Below are positions 21,481 through 32,814 of a DNA stretch of 64,000 nucleotides, piece by piece. Location: positions 111,281 to 175,280 of the forward strand of contig CAUYUJ010019622.1 of assembly GCA_963575745.1 (NCBI GenBank), read 5' to 3'. The notes under the pieces were generated by a model, which was given only the letters and a program-made list of their open reading frames with translations, had not been told where the DNA came from and did not search any database. Every line of letters starts with the position of its first letter. Within the stretch, counting starts at the first letter, position 1. This stretch comes from Prorocentrum cordatum (lineage: Eukaryota > Sar > Dinophyceae > Prorocentrales > Prorocentraceae). Made by a program: the position numbers and the translations under genes.

Positions 21481-22435
21481 AAGAAAGAAAGAAAGAAAGA
21501 AAGACAGAAAAAACATTATACATATATATATATATATAAGTATATAAACGACCGAGGGACAACTATACCCGACAGAGGAAAAAGTAAACCCGACCAGGGG
21601 AAAACTGAACGCGACCACGGGAAAACCAAACCCGACCAAAAAACAATTAGACCCGACCAGGGGGAAACAAAACGCGACCATAGAAAAACTAAACTCGGGA
21701 AACACTAGACCCGCCCAAAGGAAAAACTATACCCGACCAAGGGATAGACCCGACCACGGAAAAACTAGACCCGACAAGAAAACAAAATAAACCCGACCAA
21801 AGGAAAAACTAGACCCGACCAAGGGGAAACTAGACCCGACCAGAGAAAAACTAAACCCGACAACCCGACCAACATAAAAACTAAACCCGACCAATGGAAC
21901 ATTAGACCCGACCAAGAAAAAACTAGACCCGGCCAGAGAAACAACTAAACCCGACCAAAGGGTAAACTAAACCCGACCAAGGGGAAACTAAACCAGAACG
22001 TGGAAAAACTAGACCCGACCCATGAAAACTAAACCCGACCAGGGAAAAACTAAACCCGACCAAAAGAAAACTAGACCCGTCCAGAGAAAAACTAAACCCG
22101 ACCAAAGGAAAAACTAGACCCGACCAGAGGAAAACTAGACCCGACCAGGGTTTCACTAGACCCGACCAAAGAAAAACTAAACCCGACCAAAGGAAATAAA
22201 CTAAACCCGATCAAAGGACAACTAGACCCGACCAGGGAAATACTAGACCCGACCAAAGAAAAATTAAACCCGACCAAAAGGAAAAACGAAACCCGACCAC
22301 GGGAAAACCAAACCCGACCGAGGAAAGACTAGACCCGACCACAGGACAAACTAGACCCGACCAAAGGAAAAACTAAACCCGACCAGGGGGAAACTAGACC
22401 CGAAAAAAAAGAAGAAGAAGAAGAAGAAAGAAAGA

Positions 22436-22496
<61 letters not shown>

Positions 22497-22655
22497 GACG
22501 CCACCAGAAAAGAACTAGATCCGACCAACGGAAAAACTAGACCCGACCAAGGGAAAACTACACCCGACCAGGGAACAACTAGACCCGACCAAAGAAAAAC
22601 CAACCCCGACCGCAGGAAAAACTAGACCCGACCACGGGAAAACTAGACCCGACCA
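20830..22655. repeat. ~21-bp minisatellite array II
   Basis: Same family as array I: ACTAAACCCGACCA units with CTAGAC variants, here starting with TAAACGCGACCATGA forms. Contains (GA)n at ~21417-21476, short (TA)n tracts at 21330 and 21521, and a ~55-base poly-A at 22438-22493. It again abuts the 3'-end duplication (22660 onward). Confidence 0.95.
22438..22493 (+). repeat. Poly-A tract inside minisatellite II
   Basis: About 55 consecutive As after an AAGAAGAAG stretch. It may be simple slippage; it could also mark a retroposed 3' end, but no matching gene body precedes it. Confidence 0.9.
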
Positions 22656-22659
22656 AAGG

Positions 22660-23161
22660 ATGACGGTGGTCACGATGACGGCGGTCACGATGTCGGCGGT
22701 CGTGGCGTCGCTGATTGCGCCGATGATGTCGGTGGTCATGATGGCGACTGCGACGGCGGTGGTGACGGCGACTGGTTTTTTTCCGCTCGCAAGCGTCGCG
22801 GCGCCAGCTGCCGCGCCGCCGCCTTGGCCTCAGAAGGCGCGCCAGAGGCAGCGTCACGGGCACGCCGGAGGCAGCGACTCGGCCGCGCCAGAGGCAGTGT
22901 CTCGGGCAACCATTTCCTAGCGAAGGCCTTTCCAAGGGTTGCTCTTATTCTGCCCGCTTCCTGAGGGCGGTGAATTGTCGGGGCGCGCCAGAGGCAGTGC
23001 ATGCTGGCCGCTTCCCGAGGCCGCTTCCTGAGGGCGGTCAGTTGGCGGGCGCCCCATCGGCCGCTTCAGGCCGCCCCCTGAGGCCACTTCGCGTTGGGGC
23101 GCGCTCGCCGCGGCGGGGCGCACCAGAGGCAGTGCCTGCGTCCACTTCGCCCATGGCGGGG
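22660..23161. repeat. Segmental duplication, copy 2 (partner 1455-1980)
   Basis: Near-identical to the 3' end of the dsRBD-like gene and its flank, same orientation, with the same 14-bp words at the same places. Confidence 0.85.
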
Positions 23162-23276
23162 GGCCCCTCGCCCTCGACCCTGGCGACCTTCCTCGGGGGC
23201 GAGGCTGAATCTGGTCTGGGTTGAAGACCTCTGGCGCCGAGGTCCGAGTCGCAATCGCCTGGGCCTTGGGCGCCAA
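22917..23276 (-). pseudogene. C-terminal fragment of a dsRBD-like gene copy
   Basis: The translation ends RPDNSPPSGSGQNKSNPW, matching the C-terminus of the 1738-2748 product. Upstream of ~23161 the similarity stops and the sequence becomes unrelated Pro-rich text, so no dsRBD is present. It is a 5'-truncated remnant. Confidence 0.7.
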
Positions 23277-24884
23277 CTCGACCTTGGCGGCGATGGTCAG
23301 CCTTGGGTGCTACTCTCCTATATTTTTGCTCGTCCTCGACTCCGTCTTCCCTTCCTCCTCCTCCACCTCCCTCTCCTCCTCGCCCCCCGCTCCTCCCCCC
23401 CCCGCCTGCCCCCCCCCCCCCCCCCTCCTCCTCTTCCTCGCCGCGCCCGCCCCGTCGGCAGTCGGCGCCGTCGGCGCCCCCCTCTTCCCTCTGGCCCCAC
23501 GTTCTCTCTTTTTGGGAACTTATGTTATGTTATGTTAAGTTATCATTTAAATGAGAGCATCGTTTTGTTTTTAACGACGAATGAATTAATGAAGCTGCGT
23601 TAGTTAATTCAGCTTGCGTGAGCCTCTTAAGCTGGTAGAGTTGTTCGCGGTCGCAAAGTTCACTCATGTTGTTGTTGCCGCGACGCAGTTTTAACCGCTT
23701 GCAACGCGACGAAGTCGCGCCATCTGGTTACGTTGGTTGCTACGGCGGCCGTCGCCGATCAATCATCAACGCCTCAGAACGGCGACGTGGCGTTCGCGCG
23801 GGTGCTTCATCAGAGTTGCACTGCCGTAAGCGATTGCCACCCAGTTCTTTTGGGTTATGTCCTTGGTCTGACTAGTGCGCGCCCCCTCCTTCCATCTTCC
23901 GTCTTGTTATCATAATGTCCTCCCTTATCCTCCTCCTCTTCCTGCTCCTCCGCATCATCTCCCTCCCTCCTCCTTCCCCTCCTCGCCATTATGCCCCCCA
24001 TCTTCTCCCTCCAGCCTCTCCCCCCGCTCCTTCTCCCACCCCTTTTTGTTCCCCCCATGCCCCCCCAGTCGACCCCTTATCTACTAAACAATTTCTTCGT
24101 CTCTTCCACCCTCCGCGACCCCCCCCCCCCCTCCGCCCGCTCGCGTTCGCGCCCCCCCCCCCCCCCCTCCCCCCTCGACTAAGCAAGTGATCAAGCGGAA
24201 CTGTCCTCGGGGGTGCCTCCGAGAGCGGGCGCTGGCAGTCGGCGCGGGTGGCGTCGTCGACGCCAGCTTTGGCGTCGGCGCCGTCGTCGGTCGTTGTCGT
24301 CGAATCTGTCTGCCGCCGTTCGTCGTCGTTGACGTCTGGGCATGGGGGCTCTCGCCGTCGTCGTCGCCGCCGCCGCCGCTCGCGTCGCCGCGCGTCGTCC
24401 GACGCCCCTCGTCGTCGTCAAGCTCATCGCCGTTCGCGTCGTCTTTCGTCGTCGTTGCCTCGAGGCAGCGCCGTCGTCGTCGTCGTCAACGCCGTCGCCG
24501 TCGCCCGACGCCCGACGTCCGTCCTCGCGGCCGTCTGTCGTCGTCGCTGTCGTCGTCTAAGCGCGTCCGCAAGCCGGGGCTGACATCCCCATCGAGGGCC
24601 GCCAGTGCGAGGGGCCACTGGCCAGGGCCCAACGTCGCCCCCCCCCCCCCCCCCCCTCGTAAAATTTCGCGCGCCCCTCGCGCTCGGGGCCCCGAGCCTT
24701 AGCTCACCCGAACAGGGAGAAGACTGGGGGGAAGAGCAGGCGCGAGGTAGGAGGCGCGAGGCGGAGGAGGGGGGGGAGAAAGAGGAGGCGGGGAAGATGA
24801 GGAGGAGGGGGAGGGGGGGGAGCGGGGGGAGGACGAGGTGGAGGAGGAACAGGGGGAGGAGGAGGAGGATAATGAGGAGGAAGA
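23277..24884. other. Low-complexity C- and CGT-rich DNA, no supported gene
   Basis: Pyrimidine-rich to ~23460 and again 23870-24180, CGTCGT-rich 24240-24560, G/A-rich 24710-24890. A less repetitive patch at 23520-23880 (TTATGTTATGTTATGTTAAG, then ATGAGAGCATCG) shows no convincing coding potential. Confidence 0.7.
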
Positions 24885-25480
24885 GGAGGATATGTATGCT
24901 ATGCCATGCTATACTGCGCTATGCTATGATGCGCTATGCCATGCTATGATATACTAAGCTATGCGATGCTATGTCATGCTGCGCTGTGCTATGCTAAGCA
25001 TTGCTATGATATGCCAAACTGCGCTATGATGTGCTGTGATATGATATGTTATGCTGCGCTATGCTATGATATGCTGGGCAGTGCTATGCTATGATGTGCT
25101 GCGCCGTGCTATGCTGCGCTATGTTATGCCAGGCTGTGATCTGCGATGCTAAAGCTCAGCGAAGCTATGATGAAGGTAAGGTAAGCTAAGCTAAACCTGA
25201 GCTCAGCTGGCGTTAAGCCAAGGTGATATGAAATAAGCTATGCTAAGATGAGATAAGCAACGCTAAGCTAAGGGAACGCAGCCGGGGGAACCGCGGTGCG
25301 GATACTGGGGGAACCGCCCAGGGCGGGCTACACTGCCTGGCCCATGTAAGCCCAGAGAGTAAGAACCCTTCTACGCAGAACCTAGGTAGGGAACGTGGGT
25401 TCTCGCGTTGTCCTCGTCTTACTCGTCCTGCATCCCCCCTTCCTCCTCCTCCTCCTCCCCCTCCTCCTCCTCGTCCTCAT
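24885..25480. repeat. Dispersed repeat, copy 1 (partner 30565-31180)
   Basis: Begins with (TATGC)n-like sequence (TATGCTATGC, TGCGCTATGC). It then shares a distinctive block, ATACTGGGGGAACCGCCCAG, CACTGCCTGGCCC and GTAAGAACCCTTCTA, and TGGGTTCTCGCGTTGTCCTC before a CTC-rich tract. The same order recurs at 30565-31180 in the same orientation. Confidence 0.9.
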
Positions 25481-26002
25481 CCTCCTCCTTCCTTCTTCAT
25501 CATCTTCCTGTTGGGCCCGGGAGGTCCTGCTCGAGCCACTCGCGCTGGGGGCTTATCCTGGGGGCTGTCTGGTCGGTCTGAATATGAATGGGTCTGATTT
25601 GGTTTGGACTCGGAGACCGTCGTCAACAGTTACTCTCGTTTTTTTTTTAGTTATTATTATTATTATTATTATCTTCCTGTTTTCTTGTGGGCCGAGGCGC
25701 GCGTTTGCAAGCGCGGTAGAAGGCCGACCAGAAATGACAGTGCATCGGAGCTTCGCTCCAGATTGCACCAGCGCCACCGAGCGCATGCTCGGCCGCTACA
25801 AGTCAGGCGCGCGCCGCGCTGCTAGCCAGCGGTCGAGGACAGAGACAGCGATGGAATATGTGGAAGCGAGTGCGAATAAGAACGAGGAGACTGAACGGAC
25901 GAGGTGGAGGAGCAGGGAGGTAAGAACAGGAGGATGAGGAGAAAGAGGAGGGGATGGCATTGCGGAGGCGCAGGCGATGGAGGCGGCGGAGGGCACAGCC
26001 AA

Positions 26003-26033
<31 letters not shown>

Positions 26034-26329
26034 GAAGAGGAGGAGGAGGAGGACGACGACGAGGAGGAGGAGGAGGAGGAGGAGGAGGAGGACAAGGAGG
26101 AGGAGGAGGAGAAAGAAGAGAAGGCAGGAGTACCCCTCATTCACTTCCCCCTGCTCCCTTCCCGTCCCTCGCCCCCTATCCCCCCGCCAAGCTGGCTCCA
26201 AAGTCTGCCAGCGACCGGCTCAAAATTGGCCAGTGATGGGCGCAAATTGGCAGCGGTCACACCGCAGCTCCTAATTGGCAACAGGCGTAGCTCGGAAAAG
26301 CAAACTCCACTGGTGGTCCTTGTCGCGTT
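25481..26329. other. Spacer: (ATT)n and (GGA)n tracts
   Basis: An ATTATT tract at ~25650-25675 and a purine tract (GGA/GAC) at 26000-26115. The stretch 25690-25930 is complex sequence without a supported gene. Confidence 0.6.
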
Positions 26330-26334
26330 CCACT

Positions 26335-26480
26335 GGCGTTCCTTGTCGTGTTCCTTGTCGTGTTCCACTGGTGTTCCACTGGTGTTCCACTGGTGTCCCA
26401 CTGGAGTTCCACTGGAGTTCCACTGGTGTTCCACTGGTGTTCCACTGGTGTTCCACTGGAGTTCCACTGGTGTTCCAGAT
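26335..26480. repeat. 12-bp minisatellite (GTTCCACTGGTG)n, locus 1
   Basis: About twelve tandem units, GTTCCACTGGTG alternating with GTTCCACTGGAG. Related arrays lie at 33747-33795 and 41290-41415. Confidence 0.95.
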
Positions 26481-27139
26481 GCGGATTTTCTGGTGCGTGC
26501 CAGCGGCAACTGATGCCGGCGCTTTGCAGAAATCTAAGGGGTACACTTGCGATTGCTCAATGACGGCAGAGCTACTCTTCGTGGCCCAACCTGTCGCAGA
26601 CCATCCTTTCTTAGACGGGAATTTGGCTTTCCTGCGACCGTTGAGCTTGGTCAGCCCCTGCCGAGAATCGTTCAAACGCCCCCGACTCTCACGCGCGCTC
26701 CGTTTGAGCAGATCGCGACGCGACGGCGGCGCAGCAGTGAACAACTCAAGCGGCTTGGGCGCCGCAGCCCCGAAACCGCCGAGCCAAGTAGGGATGCGGG
26801 CCGCGCTGCGTATCTTCAATGTGCGCTGCGCGCGCGTGCGCTTTTTTTATATATATATAGATAACTGTTCACTGGCTCCTCCACGATAACCCGCGCCCCC
26901 CTGGTCGAGGCGAAAAAGATCATCCATGACCTCGGAGGGGCGGCATCGCTGGGTAGACGTTAGTCCGCCGTCCGCTTCCACTTTAAAAATACATGGTACT
27001 CCTGCCCCCATGATCCTCATGATCCTCATCCTCCCCCCATCATCCCCCCCCCCCCCCTGCCCCCCCCCCCCCCCTCGCCCTCCCTCCGCCACTATCTCGC
27101 CTCCCCTCCCACCCCATCATCCAACGCTGCTCGTTGGCA
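26481..27139. other. Possible minus-strand exon and C-rich spacer
   Basis: The minus strand at 26480-26700 reads a non-repetitive basic peptide (LTKLNGRRKAKFPSKKGW, then ASVAAGTHQKIRIW) directly beside the 12-bp minisatellite; it could be an exon with the array in the intron. 26990-27120 is C-rich. No family recognised. Confidence 0.3.
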
Positions 27140-27784
27140 TCAGTGGGGAAACCCTTGGGAATTTGACTCCCCGAGCGACACCATCATGGCAATGTGGTTT
27201 GCCTCTAGTACGTCCCGCCGCCTGTCGTCGCCGAGCGGGCCCTGAGCTGAGCGCCTCGCGCGGCCAACGCGCATGCAAATCCAGGTCGAGCACTCTGGGC
27301 CGAAGTGGGCGCCGCCTCCAACGGCGACCGAAGCCGCCAAGAACAACGCGTATAACATCCCCTGCAGCGTCGTTGCATCCTGAAGCTTTGCGCGGCGCCT
27401 TTCAAACGAATGCGCTACTAGGTCATGATCCTTCCTGACACAACGCGTTGCACCGCGCTCGCGAGCAAACATCTCAACGAACGAAGTAGTGCGATCAACC
27501 ACTGGGATGATATCCCACAGAGCATCGATGGCCGCTGTCATCGCGACGGCAGTATCCCCAGACGACTCAAGCAGCACGGGCGCGCCTAATGCAACCAGGC
27601 GCTTAGTGATCCTCAGCGACCACGCGTAGCCATCGTCATGGCGAGACGGTGGTCGCACTGCCGAACACGAGGCTACCAGCACACTGATCATTCCCAGCCT
27701 GTAATGAGAGACAAACATGACTGCTGTGAAGCGATCCACGGAGAAATATCGAGGCGTGCGTTGAGTTCGAAAAGCGAAAAACAC
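27140..27784 (-). pseudogene. C5-methyltransferase-like fragment
   Basis: 214 codons. Residues ~102-201 show TSFVEMFARERGATRC, then LYALFLAASVAVGGGAHFGP and ECSTW, then DVLEANHIAMMV. This resembles a group of cytosine-C5-methyltransferase-like dinoflagellate proteins: a nucleotide-binding start (VE-x-F) and a Pro-Cys motif, here P-E-C at residues 163-165, with Glu inserted. The catalytic Cys is kept, but no later Glu-Asn-Val-type motif is seen before the frame ends. It overlaps the tail of the decaying gene at 27688-30419 in another frame. Fragment or exon; function uncertain. Confidence 0.4.
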
Positions 27785-30419
27785 CTGAAATCCATAGCGC
27801 TGCGGTGCGCGTAGCGGACAACATCCCGTAGCAAACTGTTGAGGCCCTCATCCACAAAGCAATTATACATTTTTGGTGAGCCGTAGAACCAGATCCTGAG
27901 GGGCGTCGAATCCAAGAAACTACGCGCGGATTTTTTTTTGCAATTTAGCAGAGACACTACCCCGACACTTTGATTTCTCAGGTGGTGGTTATGTTTTCTC
28001 CCCCTCTCCTTCTCTCCCCATCGCCGCCCATCCCTCCCGCCCCCCCCCTCCCGTTCTCTCCTTTTTGTTCTCCTCGCCCTTCCTTATCCTGTCCCTCCGC
28101 TCCGCCCTTTGCCTACTTCGCCCCTCCGTTCCACCCCTCAGTGCGCGCGCCGCCTCCCGGGGGTGCCATCGGGGCGCTCCTGCCGAAGAACGGCGGCGCC
28201 GAGGCCCAGGCTCACCGGGGCGGGCGGGCGGGGTGGAATCAGCGACGAGCGAAGGGGGCGGCGCGGGGGCGAGCGAGTGGGAAAGGGCGAGGGGACGGAA
28301 GAGAGAGAAAATGGAAGACTGCGGGCCAGACAGCAAAGCAGCATGGCATTTGAATGGCCCGAGCTCCTGTCTGCAAGATGGCACGCTGCGTGGTGCTTCG
28401 GCGCCGCGCCAATCATCGCAGCGCATGCGCGACGAACATGGAGTATCATCAGCTCTTTCATACGTTCTTGAACGGGGGGCGGCACGATAACTGGATGGGC
28501 CCCCATGTGGTCCCTGAACTCTTGGAGCGTTTGCCCCGCGGCCACCAAATGCACCCCGAATATGTCCCCCCCCCCCCCCCCCCATGTCTGCGCAGCATGT
28601 CCATTGCGAAGCTCGGGGAGGGGGGGGGGGGGGGGGCGTCTCAGCAGCCTTGAGGCCCATTCGACCGCCAGGGTGCACAGGGTTCCGCGGTGGTGGCGGG
28701 TGGGTGGGTGGGGGGGGGGGCGTGTTTATGTTCTCCAGGCTGCGCGTTGTTACCCCAGGAGCGCTCTGCGCGCGGGCGCCGAGGCGAGACCATTTTTTCG
28801 CGACGAGGCGCTGTTGATTACCAATGTTGCCTAAACCCGAAAGACGATACGAAACGATGGCTCCTGGAAGTCGTACCCACGCTGCTTGCCCGCCATCTTG
28901 GGCGTCAGGCTGTGCATGCGCCTAGGTCTAGCGATGTTGTTTGATTCTAGGCACCGTAGTAAATCATTCTGGAGGTTCCTGAAGCACGTGTCCAAGACGG
29001 CCGAATCTGACCCCACAACGCCCCATGCGTTCTCAAACGCCATTCGCCATAAGCACGCAGAAACGAATCTTTGCACAGCCCCCAAGTGCAGACAGTGCAT
29101 AGCATCTATAGCAAGCGTTCGAACCGGTGATGTCCCCAATTCGAGATCAAATAATGGGCACCTATGTTGCACCGAATCGAGCAACGCATCATTCGACCCG
29201 ACCCTGGGGCGCCCAAAGACGATGCGAACAGGCAGGCTGCAGCGCCCCAGTCGAGCAATGTCAAACAGTGTGTCCGAGGGCTCCAGGCGGTCGCCGACTT
29301 CCAAGTCAGCGCCGCCAATGCGCACACTTTTAAACGCACATCTGCTCCTCATGCTTTTCTTGCTGCTTTTAGCTTTGAACCACCTCAGTGAATTACATGA
29401 TTCGGTAAGTTCCTTTCGGCTGTTCACATCGACTCGGACTTCGCATTTAGATACCAGCTCCTCGTAACTTTCGCGTCGTCCAAGTAACCAATGTGACATC
29501 ACTAGGCCCTCGCCGAAAAGCTCGGAGTGTCCACTTTCACAAAACTGACAACACTTGGGATTATGGCTCCAAGGTGACAGTCCCAGGGTCCGCGCGTGTT
29601 CGCACCAATCCCCCTTCGCAAACATGAGGACAGCTGTGTACCCCGAATCAAGCTCGTCTGGCACATGGTCGCGTGGGAACGGCTCGCCCGCGTGCATGTG
29701 CGCGGGGCGCGATCCAGTGAACATGCAGTTCAGCTGCCACTGGATGCACTTCAAAACTGGGAACGTTGTGCACCACGCTCTACAGCCGCAACAGCGCCCA
29801 TCGCTGCGGCGGATGGTACATAGCAAGAACCGCTTTGACGATGTGAGGTTAATCATCCAAAACCCGCATGCTGTATCTGACCTGCCCGCCGCTTGCTGGA
29901 TATACGACGCCCCGTCGACGTAAATGCCGACTGGCACATGGCGGTGCGACTCCAGACCCCCGAGCTCTTTCAGCCGACGGATGCTGCGTGCAAGCTGGCA
30001 AGTCCAGGATGCGCTCTTTACGTTCAGCACGGGGGGGCCTGTATAGTCTGCATAATGGCGGGGTCTTCGAGGATCTCGTCTCGCAACGCCTCGTGTCCAA
30101 GTCGAATTGGCACGTTCCGAATCGCTCTGGTTATTGAGTGGTTCACGTTCATGGGGGCTGGGGCAAACTATAAGCGTTTCGGTTCAGGCAAAACCGCGTC
30201 AAGGTGTCTTTGATATTTGCCCGATTGAAGGCCCGCCCCCCTGGCGCACGATTGACATGAACCACCTGGAACCTTAGCCTTGGCGCGTAGATCGCAGGCC
30301 GCGCATAAATGCTGAGCAGCGATCCTGCACGCGCCGTAGAGCTGCAAGAGAAGCTCAAGCAAGTCCGCCCCAGCCTGGCGCTCCTCGCCCGAAGAGCCCC
30401 GCCAGGAGGGCGGTGCCAT
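27688..30419 (-). pseudogene. Gene D: decaying member of a multicopy dinoflagellate family
   Basis: Ordered pieces on one strand. 30419-30016 has LLELLLQLYGACRIAAQHLC, GKYQRHLDAVLPEP, and after an in-frame TAG (30170-30168) APMNVNHSITRAIRNVP and LRDEILEDPAIM. A 7-base C run near 30030 shifts to the frame 30030-28831: VPVGIYVDGASY, CCGCRAWCTTFPVL, KGDWCEHARTLGLSPW, CCQFCESGHSELF, LAIDAMHCLHLGAVQRFVS. Later pieces are 28554-28340 (PKHHAACHLADRSS) and 27957-27780 (GSPKMYNCFVDEGLNSLL). The middle gaps contain purine and G-run low-complexity DNA and are probably introns. The family looks transposase-like (D-x-M-H-x-x-H-L-G motif), but I am not certain. The nonsense codon and frameshift argue for a dead copy. 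Confidence 0.55.
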
Positions 30420-30564
30420 GACAGGTGCGAGGTTGCAGCCCAGACGCTAGACGCTAAACAGCTGAAGTACGTTCCCCGACGTCCGATGATTGAACGGCGC
30501 GCCAATCTTCAAAATCAACTACACCAGTGCGACCCTACCTAGACGTTGGAGCCCCTAGGAACGC

Positions 30565-31180
30565 AGCGCTAGTTACTATGCTATGCTATGCTATGCCATG
30601 TTATGCTGCGCTATGCTATGCTATGCTGCGCCATGCTATGCTGCGCTATGCTATGCTGCGCTATGCTATGCTATGCTATACCATGCCATGCCGTACCATG
30701 CTGCGCTGTGTAATGCTAAGCGTTGTTCTGCTATGGTATGCTAAACTGCGCTGTGGTATGCTATGATATGCTATGTTATGCTGCGGTATGATATGATATG
30801 CGGGGCCGTGCTATGATGTGATGCACTGCGCTATGTTATGCTACGCTATGCTATGTTGGGATGTGATCCGCTAGGCTACAGCTCAGCGAAGCTAAGATGC
30901 ATGTAAGCTACGATGAAGTAAACCTGAGCTAAGATTAATTTAAGCGAAGCTAAAATGAAATACGCTGAGCTACGATGAGATACGCGACGCCAAGCTAAGG
31001 GAACGCAGCTGGGGGCAACGCGGGGCAGATACTGGGGGAACCGCCCAGGGTGGTTTACACTGCCTGGCCCTTTTAAGCACAGAGGGTAAGAACCCTTCTA
31101 GGCAGAGCCCAGGTAGGGAACATGGGTTCTCGCGTTGTCCTCGTCTTGCTCGTCCTTCATCCTCCCCCTCCTCCTCCTCC
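30565..31180. repeat. Dispersed repeat, copy 2 (partner 24885-25480)
   Basis: (TATGC)n-like tract at 30575-30870, then the ATACTGGGGGAACCGCCCAG block and TGGGTTCTCGCGTTGTCCTC, as in copy 1, same orientation and spacing. Confidence 0.9.
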
Positions 31181-31830
31181 CCCTCCCCCTCCTCCTCCCC
31201 CTCCTCCCCCTCCCCTTCCTCCTCCTCCTCATCCTCACCCTCTTCCTCCTCATCCGCCGCCTCCTCCTCCTCCTCCCGCCTCGTCATCCTGCTCCTGCTC
31301 ATTCTCAGCCCCGCCCCCTCGCATCCGTCCCATCCCCCGTTCCTCTTCAGCATGGTCCGGTTTCCCTGCCGCGCCCCTGACCACCCCTGTCCGTTGCTCT
31401 CATACGTACTTGCACGAGGGGTCGAGGGAACGGGGGGCCAGTGCCTTCGTTGGTTCGATCATCGCACGTGGTCGGGAGTCACCGCGCACGCTCGAAACTG
31501 CATGCCATCGTTCGACGGAGGTCGCCACACCAGTGCGCGAGCGCGAGCAGACCGACCTGCAAATCAACAGACGCGAGCACATTGCGAGGGGCACTAGCCC
31601 CGCGCGCACAAGCACAGAGCTGGACTGGGCAGCCACCCCCCAACGTATGTTTGGGCGTCCCTGGTTGTGGCCCGTCTGACTTCCGAGGCTACCCCCTTGT
31701 TATGCCTATTTCGCCCCCAATCTCTCGCGAGCTCTCCTTGTCTATATCTACCTGGCCCGTCTATCTCATCTGCGATCTCGGGTTGTCCCCCTATCCCTGT
31801 ATTGCCGTTCCATCATTCCGTATGTCCTCT

Positions 31831-31888
<58 letters not shown>

Positions 31889-32254
31889 AGCGTGTCGCTC
31901 CTCTGCATTGCCGCACCCGCGGTGCACCTGCTATTGGACGCACGCCCCCCCCCCCCCCCCCCGCTGCCCGAGGCACGCGTGCTGGGCAGTGTCTTCGGCG
32001 AGTTGCATCGGCGACGGCCGATGCATCGGCGGGACAAGGAGCCGCGGGCGGGGGCAGGAATGTCAGGACGTCAGGAGGGCCAGGGACGCGATGAATACCT
32101 GAACGGAGAGAGCAAGGCAGCAGACTCAGCAGCAATGGGAGGAACGATGAGGCGTTGAGATGGGCTGGTAGAGCGAGAATGGGTGTTAGAATATCGGCAT
32201 AGCAGGAGGTAGGGGTGAATGGGCGAAGAGGAAGAGAGCCACTTGGTTGAGTGA
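31181..32254. other. Spacer with CTC-rich and (TC)n tracts
   Basis: CTC-rich to 31300, then complex sequence without a supported gene, a (TC)n tract at 31832-31886, a C run near 31945, and a direct repeat GATGCATCGG/CGGCCGATGCATCGG near 32010-32030. No gene seen. Confidence 0.6.
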
Positions 32255-32537
32255 GCAGTGTGTGTGTGTGTTTGTTTTTGTGTGTGTGTGCGTGTGTGCG
32301 TGTGCGTGTGCGTGTGCGTGTGTGCGTGTGCGTGTGCGTGTGCGTGTGCGTGTGCGTGTGCGTGTGCGTGTGCGTGTGCGTGTGCGTGTGCGAGTGCGTG
32401 TGCGTGTGCGAGTGCGCGTGCGTGTGCGTGTGCGTGTGCGTGTGCGTGTGCGTGTGCGTGTGCGTGTGCGTGTGCGTGTGCGTGTGCGTGTGCGTGTGCG
32501 TGTGCGTGTGCGTGTGCGTGTGCGTGTGCGTGTGCGT
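32255..32537. repeat. (TGTGCG)n hexamer tract
   Basis: About 280 bp of TGTGCG units with a few GAGTGCG interruptions. Alternating purine-pyrimidine throughout, so Z-DNA-prone. Confidence 0.97.

Positions 32538-32811
<274 letters not shown>

Positions 32812-32814
<3 letters not shown>

Noticed and set aside
26271-26513. Repeat protein with NTSGTPVEHQW units
   Set aside because: 12-bp minisatellite translation, open in several frames on both strands.
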